Positions 49,234 to 59,118 of a DNA stretch of 64,000 nucleotides are shown in pieces. The DNA lies in assembly GCF_001514145.1 (NCBI RefSeq), contig NZ_KQ948658.1, forward strand, positions 59,288 to 123,287. The letters run 5' to 3'. Numbering within the stretch: position 1 is the stretch's first letter; every line of letters begins with the position of its first letter. This DNA comes from Streptomyces canus (GTDB taxonomy: Bacteria; Actinomycetota; Actinomycetes; Streptomycetales; Streptomycetaceae). A program made the position numbers and the translations under genes. The notes under the pieces are model-generated. The model was not told where the DNA came from. It ran no database searches and worked only from the letters and a program-made list of their open reading frames with translations.

Positions 49234-50184
49234 ATGGCGTACGACCTGATCACCATGGGGCGGATCGGTGTGGACCTGTATCCACTCCAGACCGGTGTCC
49301 CGCTGCCGCAGGTGACGTCCTTCGGCAAGTTCCTCGGAGGATCGGCGACCAATGTCGCGGTCGCCGCGTCCCGCCTGGGACGGCGGACCGCGGTGATCAC
49401 CCGCACCGGCGACGACCCCTTCGGCACCTACCTGCACGAGGCCCTCCAGGGCTTCGGCGTGGACGACCGCTGGGTCACCCCGGTCCCGGGTCTGCCGACC
49501 CCCGTCACCTTCTGCGAGATCTTCCCGCCGGACGACTTCCCGCTGTACTTCTACCGGCAGCCCAAGGCTCCCGACCTGGAGATCGACGCCCACGAGCTGG
49601 ACCTCGACGCGATCCGCCAGGCGAGCATCTTCTGGGTCACCGGCACCGGCCTGAGCGAGGAGCCCAGTCGTACGGCGACACTGGCGGCCCTCGCCCACCG
49701 GGCGAAGGCGGGCACCACCGTCTTCGACCTCGACTGGCGCCCGATGTTCTGGAAGGACCCGGCGCAGGCCCGCCCCTTCTACGAAGAGGCCCTGCGCCAC
49801 ACCACCGTCGCCGTCGGCAACCTCGACGAGGTCGAGGTCGCGACCGGCGTACGCGAGCCGCACGCCGCCGCCCGCGCCCTCCTGGACGCCGGTGTCGAAC
49901 TGGCGGTCGTCAAGCAGGGCCCCAAGGGCGTCCTCGCCGTCAACAGCAGGGGCGAGTCCGCCGAGGTCCCACCCCTGCCCGTGAACGTCCTCAACGGCCT
50001 CGGCGCCGGCGACGCCTTCGGCGGCTCCCTCTGCCACGGCCTGCTGAGCGGCTGGGACCTGGAGAAGATCATGCGGCACGCCAACGCGGCCGGGGCCATC
50101 GTCGCCTCCCGTCTGGAGTGCAGCTCGGCGATGCCGACGACCGACGAGATCGACAGCGCAATCGCGGCGGGAGCGGTCAAGTGA
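49234..50184 (+). CDS. iolC: 5-dehydro-2-deoxygluconokinase
   Basis: ATG at 49234 gives 316 residues of a PfkB-type kinase: YDLITMGRIGVDLYPLQTGV, the sugar site FGKFLGGSATNVAVAASRLG and the catalytic NGLGAGDAFGGSLCHGLLSG. DLYPLQ near the N-terminus and the neighbours identify IolC, which phosphorylates 2-deoxy-5-keto-gluconate in myo-inositol breakdown. It is the first gene of the operon and its stop overlaps the aldolase start. Confidence 0.92.
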   Translation: MAYDLITMGRIGVDLYPLQTGVPLPQVTSFGKFLGGSATNVAVAASRLGRRTAVITRTGDDPFGTYLHEALQGFGVDDRWVTPVPGLPTPVTFCEIFPPDDFPLYFYRQPKAPDLEIDAHELDLDAIRQASIFWVTGTGLSEEPSRTATLAALAHRAKAGTTVFDLDWRPMFWKDPAQARPFYEEALRHTTVAVGNLDEVEVATGVREPHAAARALLDAGVELAVVKQGPKGVLAVNSRGESAEVPPLPVNVLNGLGAGDAFGGSLCHGLLSGWDLEKIMRHANAAGAIVASRLECSSAMPTTDEIDSAIAAGAVK

Positions 50185-51062
50185 AGGTCGACATCGCGGA
50201 ACTCGTCCGCCTGCGTGCCGAACACCCCGAAGCGATCGCCGAGGCGGCCGCCCGCCGTCCCCGCAGGCCGCTGCTCAACGACAACGGCCGCCTGATGATC
50301 GTCGCCGCCGACCACCCCGCCCGGGGCGCGCTCGGCGTCGGCGGCAACCGGATGGCCATGGCCAACCGCGGCGACCTGCTCGAGCGCCTCTGCCTGGCGC
50401 TGTCCCGCCCCGGCGTCGACGGCGTCCTCGCCACCGCCGACATCCTGGACGACCTGCTGCTGCTCGGCGCCCTGGACGGCAAGGTCGTCCTGGGATCCAT
50501 GAACCGCGGCGGCCTCCAGGGCGCGAGCTTCGAGCTCGACGACCGCTTCACCGGCCACCGCCCCGAGGACATCGAGCGCCTCGGCTTCGACGCCGGCAAA
50601 CTGCTCCTGCGCATCGACTACGACGACCCGGGCTCCCTCACCACCATGGAGTCCACGGCCCGCGCCATCGACGACATGGCGGCTCGTGAACTCCCCGTGT
50701 TCGTCGAGCCGTTCATCAGCGGCCGCACCACCGAGGGCAAGGTCAGGAACGACCTCTCCGCCGAGGCCGTCAGCAAGTCGATCGCCATCGCCTCGGGCCT
50801 GGGCGGCAGTTCGGCCTACACCTGGCTCAAGGTCCCGGTCACCGACAACCCCGACGACATGGGCGAGGTCATGGCGACCTCCACGCTCCCCGCCGTACTG
50901 CTCGGGGGCGAGGTCGGAGACGACCAGGACGGCGCGTACGAGAAGTGGCGCGGCGCCCTGCAACTGCCCACCGTGCGCGGCCTGGTGGTCGGCCGTTCGC
51001 TGCTGTACCCGGCGGACGGCGACGTGGCCGCCGCCGTGGACACCGCCGTAGGACTGCTGTGA
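50181..51062 (+). CDS. Cgl0159-family TIM-barrel aldolase of inositol catabolism
   Basis: GTG at 50181 overlaps the iolC stop (GTGA). The 293-residue protein (LMIVAADHPARGALGVGG; GVDGVLATADILDDLLLLGA; VFVEPFISGRTTEGKVRNDL; YTWLKVPVTDNPDDMGEV) belongs to the Cgl0159 (beta/alpha)8 family, found next to iolC in actinobacteria. Lys of TWLKVPV is well placed to be a class I aldolase Schiff-base residue. In the pathway, 5-dehydro-2-deoxygluconate-6-phosphate must be cleaved to DHAP and malonate semialdehyde; no iolJ is present, so this is the likely aldolase. The role is inferred from context. Confidence 0.8.
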   Translation: MKVDIAELVRLRAEHPEAIAEAAARRPRRPLLNDNGRLMIVAADHPARGALGVGGNRMAMANRGDLLERLCLALSRPGVDGVLATADILDDLLLLGALDGKVVLGSMNRGGLQGASFELDDRFTGHRPEDIERLGFDAGKLLLRIDYDDPGSLTTMESTARAIDDMAARELPVFVEPFISGRTTEGKVRNDLSAEAVSKSIAIASGLGGSSAYTWLKVPVTDNPDDMGEVMATSTLPAVLLGGEVGDDQDGAYEKWRGALQLPTVRGLVVGRSLLYPADGDVAAAVDTAVGLL

Positions 51063-51072
51063 GGGCCGCCGC

Positions 51073-51888
51073 ATGACACAGAACGAGCTGTACGTCCCCA
51101 AGGGCGGCTCCGCCAACGCCCAGTACACGCTGGACATCGACCCCAAGCGGGCCGGCTGGACCCACAGCAGCCTGCGCATCGTCGAGCTGGCACCCGGCGG
51201 CACCCACACCTTCACCTCCGGTGACAGCGAGTGGATCGTGCTTCCGCTGGAGGGCGCCTGTACCGTCCACACCGACAACGAAGAGTTCCAACTCCTGGGC
51301 CGGGAAAGCGTGTTCGCCGGAGTCTCGGACTTCGCGTACGTGCCCCGGGACGCCCAGGCATCGATCGCCTCCGGCGCGGGAGGCCGCTTCGCCCTGGCAG
51401 GAGCGAAGTGCGAGCGACGACTCCCCGCCCGCTACGGCCCCGCGCCGGAGGTCCCCGTCGAAGAACGCGGCAGCGGCAGCCAGTTGCGGCACGTCCGCAA
51501 CTTCGCCTCCGCCGACGCCTTCGACTGCGACAAGCTCATCGCCGTCGAGGTGGTCACTCCCGGCGGCAACTGGTCCTCGTATCCGCCGCACAAGCACGAC
51601 GAACACCGGCCCGGCGTGGAGGCGGAGCTGGAGGAGATCTACTACTTCGAGATCGACGGCCCGAACGGGTTCGGCTACCAGCGCGTATCTCCCTCCCGTG
51701 AGGGCGGATCCGACGTCCTCGCCGAGGTCCGCTCCGGCGACGCCGTCCTCGTCCCCGACGGATGGCACGGCCCGTCCATCGCCCAGCCCGGCCACGACAT
51801 GTACTACCTCAACGTCATGGCGGGACCGGGTGAGACGCGGGAGTGGCGGATCTGCTTCCACCCGGACCACACGGAGGGGTACCGATGA
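51073..51888 (+). CDS. iolB: 5-deoxy-glucuronate isomerase
   Basis: The 271-residue bicupin matches IolB: GWTHSSLRIVELAPGGTHTF, CERRLPARYGPAPEVPVEER, RHVRNFASADAFDCDKLIAV, GNWSSYPPHKHDEHRPGVEA with metal His residues, LEEIYYFEI and DGWHGPSIAQPGHDMYYLNV. It converts 5-deoxy-glucuronate to 5-keto-2-deoxygluconate, the step before IolC. It follows the aldolase by 10 bases and overlaps iolD (ATGA). Confidence 0.95.
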   Translation: MTQNELYVPKGGSANAQYTLDIDPKRAGWTHSSLRIVELAPGGTHTFTSGDSEWIVLPLEGACTVHTDNEEFQLLGRESVFAGVSDFAYVPRDAQASIASGAGGRFALAGAKCERRLPARYGPAPEVPVEERGSGSQLRHVRNFASADAFDCDKLIAVEVVTPGGNWSSYPPHKHDEHRPGVEAELEEIYYFEIDGPNGFGYQRVSPSREGGSDVLAEVRSGDAVLVPDGWHGPSIAQPGHDMYYLNVMAGPGETREWRICFHPDHTEGYR

Positions 51889-53762
51889 CCACCCGCCTGA
51901 CCGTCGCGCAAGCGCTGGTCCGCTTCCTGGCCGCCCAGTACACCGAACGCGACGGCGTACGGCAGCGGTTGATCTCCGCGACCTGGGGCATCTTCGGCCA
52001 CGGCAATGTCGCGGGCCTCGGCCAGGCGCTCGTCGAGTACGCCGACGACATGCCCTACCACCAGGGCCGCAACGAGCAGTCCATGGTGCACGCGGCCGTG
52101 GGCTACGCGCGGCAGTCGAACCGCCTCTCCACCCACGCGGTGACGACCTCCATCGGCCCGGGCGCCACCAACCTGGTGACGGGCGCGGCCCTCGCGACCA
52201 TCAACCACCTCCCGGTCCTGCTCCTGCCCGGTGACACCTTCGCCACCCGCGTCGCCGACCCGGTCCTCCAGCAGCTCGAAGTGCCGTACGCGGGCGACAT
52301 CAGCGTCAACGACTGTCTGCGGCCCGTGTCGAAGTACTTCGACCGCGTCACGCGTCCGGAAGCCCTGATCCCGGCCGCCCTCCAGGCCATGCGGGTCCTC
52401 ACCGACCCCGTCGAGACCGGCGCCGTGACCCTCGCCCTCCCGCAGGACGTCCAGGCCGAGGCCCACGACTGGCCGGACGAGTTCTTCGCCGAGCGCACCT
52501 GGACCGTACGACGACCGGGCGCCGACCCGACCGAACTCGCCGAAGCGGTACAGACGATCCGTGCCGCCCGGCGCCCGCTCGTCGTCGCCGGCGGCGGAGT
52601 CCACCACAGCCGCGCCGAGGAGGCCCTCGCCGAGTTCGCGAGCGCCACCGGCATCCCGGTCGCCTCCACCCAGGCCGGCAAGGGCTCCCTGCGCCACGAC
52701 CACCCCCAGGACGTCGGCGGCGTCGGCCACACCGGCACCGCCACCGCCAACGAACTGGCCCGCCAGGCCGACCTGGTGATAGGCGTCGGCACCCGCTGGA
52801 CGGACTTCACCACCGCCTCCGGCACCCTGTTCGCCGCCGACGGCGTCCGCTTCCTCAACCTCAACATCGCGCCCTACGACGGCCACAAGCTCGCCGGTGC
52901 GCCCCTGGTCTCGGACGCCCGCAGCGGCCTCCAGGAGCTGACCGAGGCCCTCCAGATGCACGCCCACCGCGTCACGGGCGCGTACGTCGACGAGTACACG
53001 CTCGACAAGGAGCGCTGGGAGCAGCGCGTCGACGCCTGCTACGAGGCCGACGAGCCCGACATCAGGCCGACGCAGCCGCAGGTCCTCGGCGCCCTGGACG
53101 CCCTGGTGGACGAGTCGGACGTCGTCATCAACGCGGCCGGCTCCCTCCCCGGCGACCTGCACAAGCTGTGGCGCGCCCGGTCGAGGGACCAGTACCACCT
53201 GGAGTACGGCTACTCCTGCATGGGCTACGAGATCCCGGCCGCGATCGGTGTCAAGATGGCCGCGCCCGACCGCAACGTCTGGGCCCTGGTCGGCGACGGA
53301 ACGTACCTGATGATGCCGACGGAGATCGTCACGGCCGTGCAGGAGGGCATCGCGATCAAGCTGCTCCTGATCCAGAACCACGGCTACGCCTCCATCGGCG
53401 GCCTGTCCGAGACGGTCGGCGGCGAGCGCTTCGGAACCGCCTACCGCTACCAGTCCGACGACGGCACCTACACGGGCGCCCCGCTGCCCGTGGACCTGGC
53501 CGCCAACGTGGCCAGCCTCGGTATGCGCGTGCTGCGCGCGAAGACCGTACGAGACCTCCGCGCCGCCCTCGAAGAGGCGCGGGCCGCCGACACTCCCACA
53601 TGTGTCTACGTCGAGACCGAAACGGCAGACACAGTGTCGGGCGCGCCTCCGGCGCAGGCCTGGTGGGATGTACCTGTGGCCGAAACCGCGACCCGACCGT
53701 CTGCGGTGAAGGCCCGAGAGCTGTACGAACGGCACGTCTCTACCCGACGCCGCCATCTGTGA
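51885..53762 (+). CDS. iolD: 3D-(3,5/4)-trihydroxycyclohexane-1,2-dione hydrolase
   Basis: ATG at 51885 overlaps the iolB stop. The 625-residue ThDP enzyme has an N-terminal pyrimidine-binding domain (ISATWGIFGHGNVAGLGQAL; YHQGRNEQSMVHAAVGYARQ), a central domain (RRPLVVAGGGVHHSRAEEAL) and a C-terminal cofactor domain (YGYSCMGYEIPAAIGVKMAA; VWALVGDGTYLMMPTEIV and the NHGY that completes the GDG-N motif). IolD opens the cyclohexane-dione ring, committing inositol to linear intermediates. Its reading start of TTRLTVAQALVRFLAAQYTE is typical. Confidence 0.95.
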   Translation: MTTRLTVAQALVRFLAAQYTERDGVRQRLISATWGIFGHGNVAGLGQALVEYADDMPYHQGRNEQSMVHAAVGYARQSNRLSTHAVTTSIGPGATNLVTGAALATINHLPVLLLPGDTFATRVADPVLQQLEVPYAGDISVNDCLRPVSKYFDRVTRPEALIPAALQAMRVLTDPVETGAVTLALPQDVQAEAHDWPDEFFAERTWTVRRPGADPTELAEAVQTIRAARRPLVVAGGGVHHSRAEEALAEFASATGIPVASTQAGKGSLRHDHPQDVGGVGHTGTATANELARQADLVIGVGTRWTDFTTASGTLFAADGVRFLNLNIAPYDGHKLAGAPLVSDARSGLQELTEALQMHAHRVTGAYVDEYTLDKERWEQRVDACYEADEPDIRPTQPQVLGALDALVDESDVVINAAGSLPGDLHKLWRARSRDQYHLEYGYSCMGYEIPAAIGVKMAAPDRNVWALVGDGTYLMMPTEIVTAVQEGIAIKLLLIQNHGYASIGGLSETVGGERFGTAYRYQSDDGTYTGAPLPVDLAANVASLGMRVLRAKTVRDLRAALEEARAADTPTCVYVETETADTVSGAPPAQAWWDVPVAETATRPSAVKARELYERHVSTRRRHL

Positions 53763-53776
53763 AGGAGTACTCGGTC

Positions 53777-55279
<1,503 letters not shown>

Positions 55280-55295
55280 GCGCATACAGCTCATA

Positions 55296-55332
55296 CGGCG
55301 CCCCGACCCTCCGCAGGAGAGTCGGGGCGCCG
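55296..55332 (+). terminator. Terminator of the inositol operon
   Basis: CGGCGCCCCGAC (55296-55307) pairs with GTCGGGGCGCCG (55321-55332), and CTCC/GGAG inside extends the stem beyond one C-A mismatch to a 3-base loop. It begins 17 bases after the iolA stop. Confidence 0.85.
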
Positions 55333-55460
55333 TCGTGTCACCGGCCGCCGGCCGTACCGCGAACGCGGTACACGAGAACGCCGCCGTACCCCCACGGGAT
55401 GGCCCCGGTTCACCCCCTGGTCGGCGACTCACCGGCCTTTTCACCCCGTACCGTTGACAC

Positions 55461-58109
55461 ATGGATCTTCGACTGCCGCCGCTGCGTGACCTACGACGGC
55501 GGCCACGACGGCTCGCCGCCGCCGTGGCCGCCGTCGTCGTGCTCGCCGGTGCCGGGACATGGACGGCCGTGGCCGACGACAAGCCGGCCCCGGTGCACCG
55601 GGAGGACCAGATCATGGCCCTCGATGGCGTCCGCATAGACACCTCGTACTTCACCTCGTCCGACGCGGGACGCCGCCCCGCCGTCCTGCTCGCGCACGGC
55701 TTCGGCGGCAGCAAGGACGACGTGCGGGAACAGGCCGAGAACCTGGCGCGGGACGGGTACGCGGTACTGACCTGGTCGGCGCGGAGTTTCGGCAGGTCCA
55801 CCGGGAAGATCGGACTGAACGACCCGAAGGGCGAGGTCCAGGACGTCAGAAAACTGATCGACTGGCTCGCCCGGCAGCCGCAGGTCCAGCTCGACAAGCC
55901 CGGCGACCCCCGCGTCGGCGTCGCGGGCGCCTCGTACGGCGGCGCGATCTCCCTGCTCGCCGCCGGCTACGACGACCGCGTGGACGCCATCGCCCCGGCG
56001 ATCACCTACTGGAACCTCAGCGACGCGCTCTTCCCGAACGGCGTGTTCAAGAAGCTCTGGGCGGGCATCTTCGTCAACTCCGGCGGCGGCTGCGCGAAGT
56101 TCGAGCCGCAGCTGTGCCGGATGTACGAGCGGGTCGCCGAGTCCGGCACCCCGGACGCGCAGGCCGAGAAGCTGCTGGACGAGCGCTCGCCGTCCGCCGT
56201 CGGCGACCGCATCAAGGTGCCCACCCTGCTGCTGCAGGGACAGACCGACTCCCTCTTCCCGCTCGGCCAGGCCGACGCCGCGGCCAAGGCGATCCGCGCC
56301 AACGGCGCCCCCGTCGACGTCGACTGGATCGCGGGCGGGCACGACGGCGGCGACATGGAGACCGGCCGGGTCCAGGCCCGGGTCGCCTCCTGGTTCGACC
56401 GCTACCTCAAGGACGACAAGGGCGCCGACACCGGCCCCGCCTTCCGCGTCACCCGCACCCTCGGCACCGACACCGGCGACGGCGAGACCCGGCTGAGCGG
56501 CGTGGACGCCGACACCTACCCCGGCCTCGAAGGCGACCCGCGCCCGATCGCCCTCGCCGGACGCGAGCAGTCCTTCGAGAACCCGGCCGGCTCCAGCCCG
56601 CCCGCCGTCTCCGCCCTGCCCGGCTTCGGCGGCGCCGGCGGCCTCGCCCAGCTCTCCACGCTCGGCGTCGGGATCTCCCTCGACTTCCCCGGCCAGTACG
56701 CCGCCTTCGAGTCGGCCCCCTTCAAGGACGACCTGCAGATCACCGGGTCCCCGACGGTCACCGTCCACGTGAAGTCGACGAGCGACGACGCGGTCCTCTT
56801 CGCCAAGGTGTACGACGTCGGCCCCGGCCGCGGACAGCAGGTGCTGCCCTCCCAACTGGTCGAGCCCCTCCGCGTCGAGGGCGCCAAAGCCGGCAAGGAC
56901 GTCACCCTCACCCTCCCGGCGATCGACCACGAGGTGCAGGACGGCCACCGGCTGCGCCTGGTCCTCGCCTCCACCGACCTCGGCTACGCCTCACCGGCCG
57001 CCCCCGCCACGTACACGGTCTCCCTCAAGGGCGACCTGAAGGTGCCGACCACCCTCGCCGACAGCGACGCCGCCGCGCCACTGCCCTCGTGGGTGTGGTG
57101 GCTGCCCCTGGCCGGCGCGGTGACCGCGCTCGCCCTCCTCCTGACGGCGAGGCGCCGCACCACGGCCCCCGCTCCCGACCCGGGCCTCGCCGAAGTCCCC
57201 CTGCAGATAAGCGACCTGAGCAAGAGGTACGCCAAGTCCGCAGACCGCTACGCCGTCCGCGACCTGTCCTTCCGGGTCGAGAAGGGCCAGGTCCTCGGCC
57301 TGCTCGGCCCGAACGGCGCGGGCAAGACGACCACCCTGCGCATGCTGATGGGCCTGATCACACCGGACGGCGGTGAGATCCGCGTCTTCGGCCACGCCAT
57401 CGCGCCCGGCGCCCCCGTGCTGTCCCGCGTCGGCGCCTTCGTCGAGGGCGCGGGCTTCCTGCCGCACCTGTCCGGCCGGGAGAACCTGGAGCTGTACTGG
57501 CGGGCCACCGGCCGCCCGCCGCAGGACGCCCACCTGGACGAGGCCCTGGAGATCGCCGGCCTCGGCACCGCCCTGGAGCGCGCGGTCCGCACCTACTCGC
57601 AGGGCATGCGCCAGCGCCTGGCCATCGCCCAGGCCATGCTCGGCCTGCCCGACCTGCTGATACTGGACGAGCCGACCAACGGACTCGACCCGCCGCAGAT
57701 CCGCGAGATGCGCGAGGTGATGATCCGCTACGCCGCGGCCGGCCGCACGGTGATCGTCTCCAGCCACATGCTGTCCGAGGTCGAGCAGTCCTGCACCCAC
57801 CTGGTGGTCATGGACCACGGACAGCTCGTCCAGGCGGGCCCGGTCGGCGAGATCATCGGCTCCGGCGACACCCTGCTGGTCGGCACGGCCGGCCCGGTCG
57901 ACGAACCTCTCGTCGAGAAGGTCGCCGCGCTGCCCGGCGTGGCCTCGGCGGTCCGTACCGACGGCGGGCTGGTGGTCCGCCTCGACGCCGACGGCAGCGC
58001 CCGGCACCTGGTCGCCGAACTCGTGCGGCTGGAGGTCCCCGTGGAGGCGGTCGGCCCCCACCGCCGCCTCGAGGACGCCTTCCTCACCCTGATCGGAGAC
58101 TCCGCATGA
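55461..58109 (+). CDS. Extracellular S15-type serine hydrolase fused to an ABC ATPase
   Basis: The 882-residue protein joins two activities. After a basic start and a signal-anchor helix (about 18-38), residues 50-310 are an alpha/beta hydrolase of the X-Pro dipeptidyl-peptidase/CocE type: VGVAGASYGGAISLLA (Ser158), LLLQGQTDSLFPLGQ (Asp263) and IAGGHDGGDMETG (His294), then the family's beta-sandwich domain (about 410-525). A second helix (543-563, SWVWWLPLAGAVTALALLLT) crosses the membrane to a cytoplasmic ABC domain: Walker A GPNGAGKTTT (616-625), signature YSQGMRQRLAIAQA, LLILDEPTNGLD. The frame is unbroken. A permease gene follows with a stop-start overlap, so ATPase and permease form an exporter. 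Confidence 0.93.
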   Translation: MDLRLPPLRDLRRRPRRLAAAVAAVVVLAGAGTWTAVADDKPAPVHREDQIMALDGVRIDTSYFTSSDAGRRPAVLLAHGFGGSKDDVREQAENLARDGYAVLTWSARSFGRSTGKIGLNDPKGEVQDVRKLIDWLARQPQVQLDKPGDPRVGVAGASYGGAISLLAAGYDDRVDAIAPAITYWNLSDALFPNGVFKKLWAGIFVNSGGGCAKFEPQLCRMYERVAESGTPDAQAEKLLDERSPSAVGDRIKVPTLLLQGQTDSLFPLGQADAAAKAIRANGAPVDVDWIAGGHDGGDMETGRVQARVASWFDRYLKDDKGADTGPAFRVTRTLGTDTGDGETRLSGVDADTYPGLEGDPRPIALAGREQSFENPAGSSPPAVSALPGFGGAGGLAQLSTLGVGISLDFPGQYAAFESAPFKDDLQITGSPTVTVHVKSTSDDAVLFAKVYDVGPGRGQQVLPSQLVEPLRVEGAKAGKDVTLTLPAIDHEVQDGHRLRLVLASTDLGYASPAAPATYTVSLKGDLKVPTTLADSDAAAPLPSWVWWLPLAGAVTALALLLTARRRTTAPAPDPGLAEVPLQISDLSKRYAKSADRYAVRDLSFRVEKGQVLGLLGPNGAGKTTTLRMLMGLITPDGGEIRVFGHAIAPGAPVLSRVGAFVEGAGFLPHLSGRENLELYWRATGRPPQDAHLDEALEIAGLGTALERAVRTYSQGMRQRLAIAQAMLGLPDLLILDEPTNGLDPPQIREMREVMIRYAAAGRTVIVSSHMLSEVEQSCTHLVVMDHGQLVQAGPVGEIIGSGDTLLVGTAGPVDEPLVEKVAALPGVASAVRTDGGLVVRLDADGSARHLVAELVRLEVPVEAVGPHRRLEDAFLTLIGDSA

Positions 58110-58972
58110 GCAGCACGCTGATCGACAGCGCGGAGGTCGCCGACGGTTACCGCGCCGGCCGCACGCTGCCCCTGAGGGTGGAACTGGTCCGGCAGCTGAA
58201 GCGCCGCCGCACGATGGTCATGGCCGGGATCCTGGTCGCCCTGCCGTTCGTGCTGCTCATCGCCTTCCAGGTGGGCGGCGGACCGGGTGGCGGCAACACC
58301 CGGGTGAACCTGATGGACACGGCCACCCTGTCCGGCGCGAACTTCGCCGCGGTGAACCTGTTCGCCTCGGCGGGCTTCCTCCTGGTCATCCCCGTCGCCC
58401 TGTTCTGCGGGGACACGGTCGCCTCCGAGGCCGGCTGGTCCTCCCTGCGCTACCTGCTGGCGGCGCCCGTGCCCCGGGCCCGGCTGCTGTGGTCCAAGCT
58501 GGTCGTCGGACTCGGGCTCAGCCTCGCCGCGATGGTGGTTCTGCCGCTCGTCGCGCTCGCCGTCGGCACGGCGGCCTACGGCTGGGGCCCGCTGGAGCTG
58601 CCCACCGGCGGTGAGCTGGCCGCCGGCACAGCGGCGCAGCGCCTGCTGGTCACAGTGGCGTACATCTTCGTGTCCCAACTGGTCACCGCCGCGCTGGCGT
58701 TCTGGCTGTCCACCAGGACGGACGCGCCGCTGGGCGCGGTCGGCGGCGCGGTCGGCCTGACCATCGTCGGCAATGTGCTCGACCAGGTGACGGCGCTCGG
58801 CGACTGGCGGGACTTCCTGCCCTCGCACTGGCAGTACGCCTGGCTCGACGCCGTCCGACCGCAACTGGAGTGGTCCGACATGATCCAGGGCACGGCCCTG
58901 TCGATAACGTACGCCCTGGTGCTGTTCGCGCTGGCCTTCCGCGGTTTCGCCCGCAAGGACGTGGTGTCGTAG
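58106..58972 (+). CDS. ABC-2-type permease partner of the hydrolase-ABC fusion
   Basis: ATG at 58106 overlaps the previous stop (ATGA). The 288-residue protein has a cytoplasmic N-terminus, a helix after LKRRRTMVMAGILVALPFVL, an extracellular loop and about five more helices (NLFASAGFLLVIPVALFCGD; LVVGLGLSLAAMVVLPLVAL; GAVGGAVGLTIVGNVLDQVT). SSLRYLLAAPVPRARLLWSK after the second helix is the ABC-2 (NatB/BcrB-like) feature. With the fused ATPase it would export or flip an unknown substrate. It ends the operon. Confidence 0.88.
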   Translation: MSSTLIDSAEVADGYRAGRTLPLRVELVRQLKRRRTMVMAGILVALPFVLLIAFQVGGGPGGGNTRVNLMDTATLSGANFAAVNLFASAGFLLVIPVALFCGDTVASEAGWSSLRYLLAAPVPRARLLWSKLVVGLGLSLAAMVVLPLVALAVGTAAYGWGPLELPTGGELAAGTAAQRLLVTVAYIFVSQLVTAALAFWLSTRTDAPLGAVGGAVGLTIVGNVLDQVTALGDWRDFLPSHWQYAWLDAVRPQLEWSDMIQGTALSITYALVLFALAFRGFARKDVVS

Positions 58973-59118
58973 GTCACCGGAGGATCACCCACCGGTCTCG
59001 AAGGCCGTCGTCCGTGCCCTGTTCGAGATTCATCCGCAACTCCCCGTAACGCACGTTCCGGCCCCCCGGCCCGTCACAGTCACAGACACGGCGTCAACTG
59101 GCCAAGGGGGCACGGACG

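Noticed and set aside
51804..53756. Leftward open frame of about 650 codons opposite iolD
   Set aside because: The opposite strand encodes a complete ThDP enzyme with all motifs; the antisense text is low complexity and motif-free.
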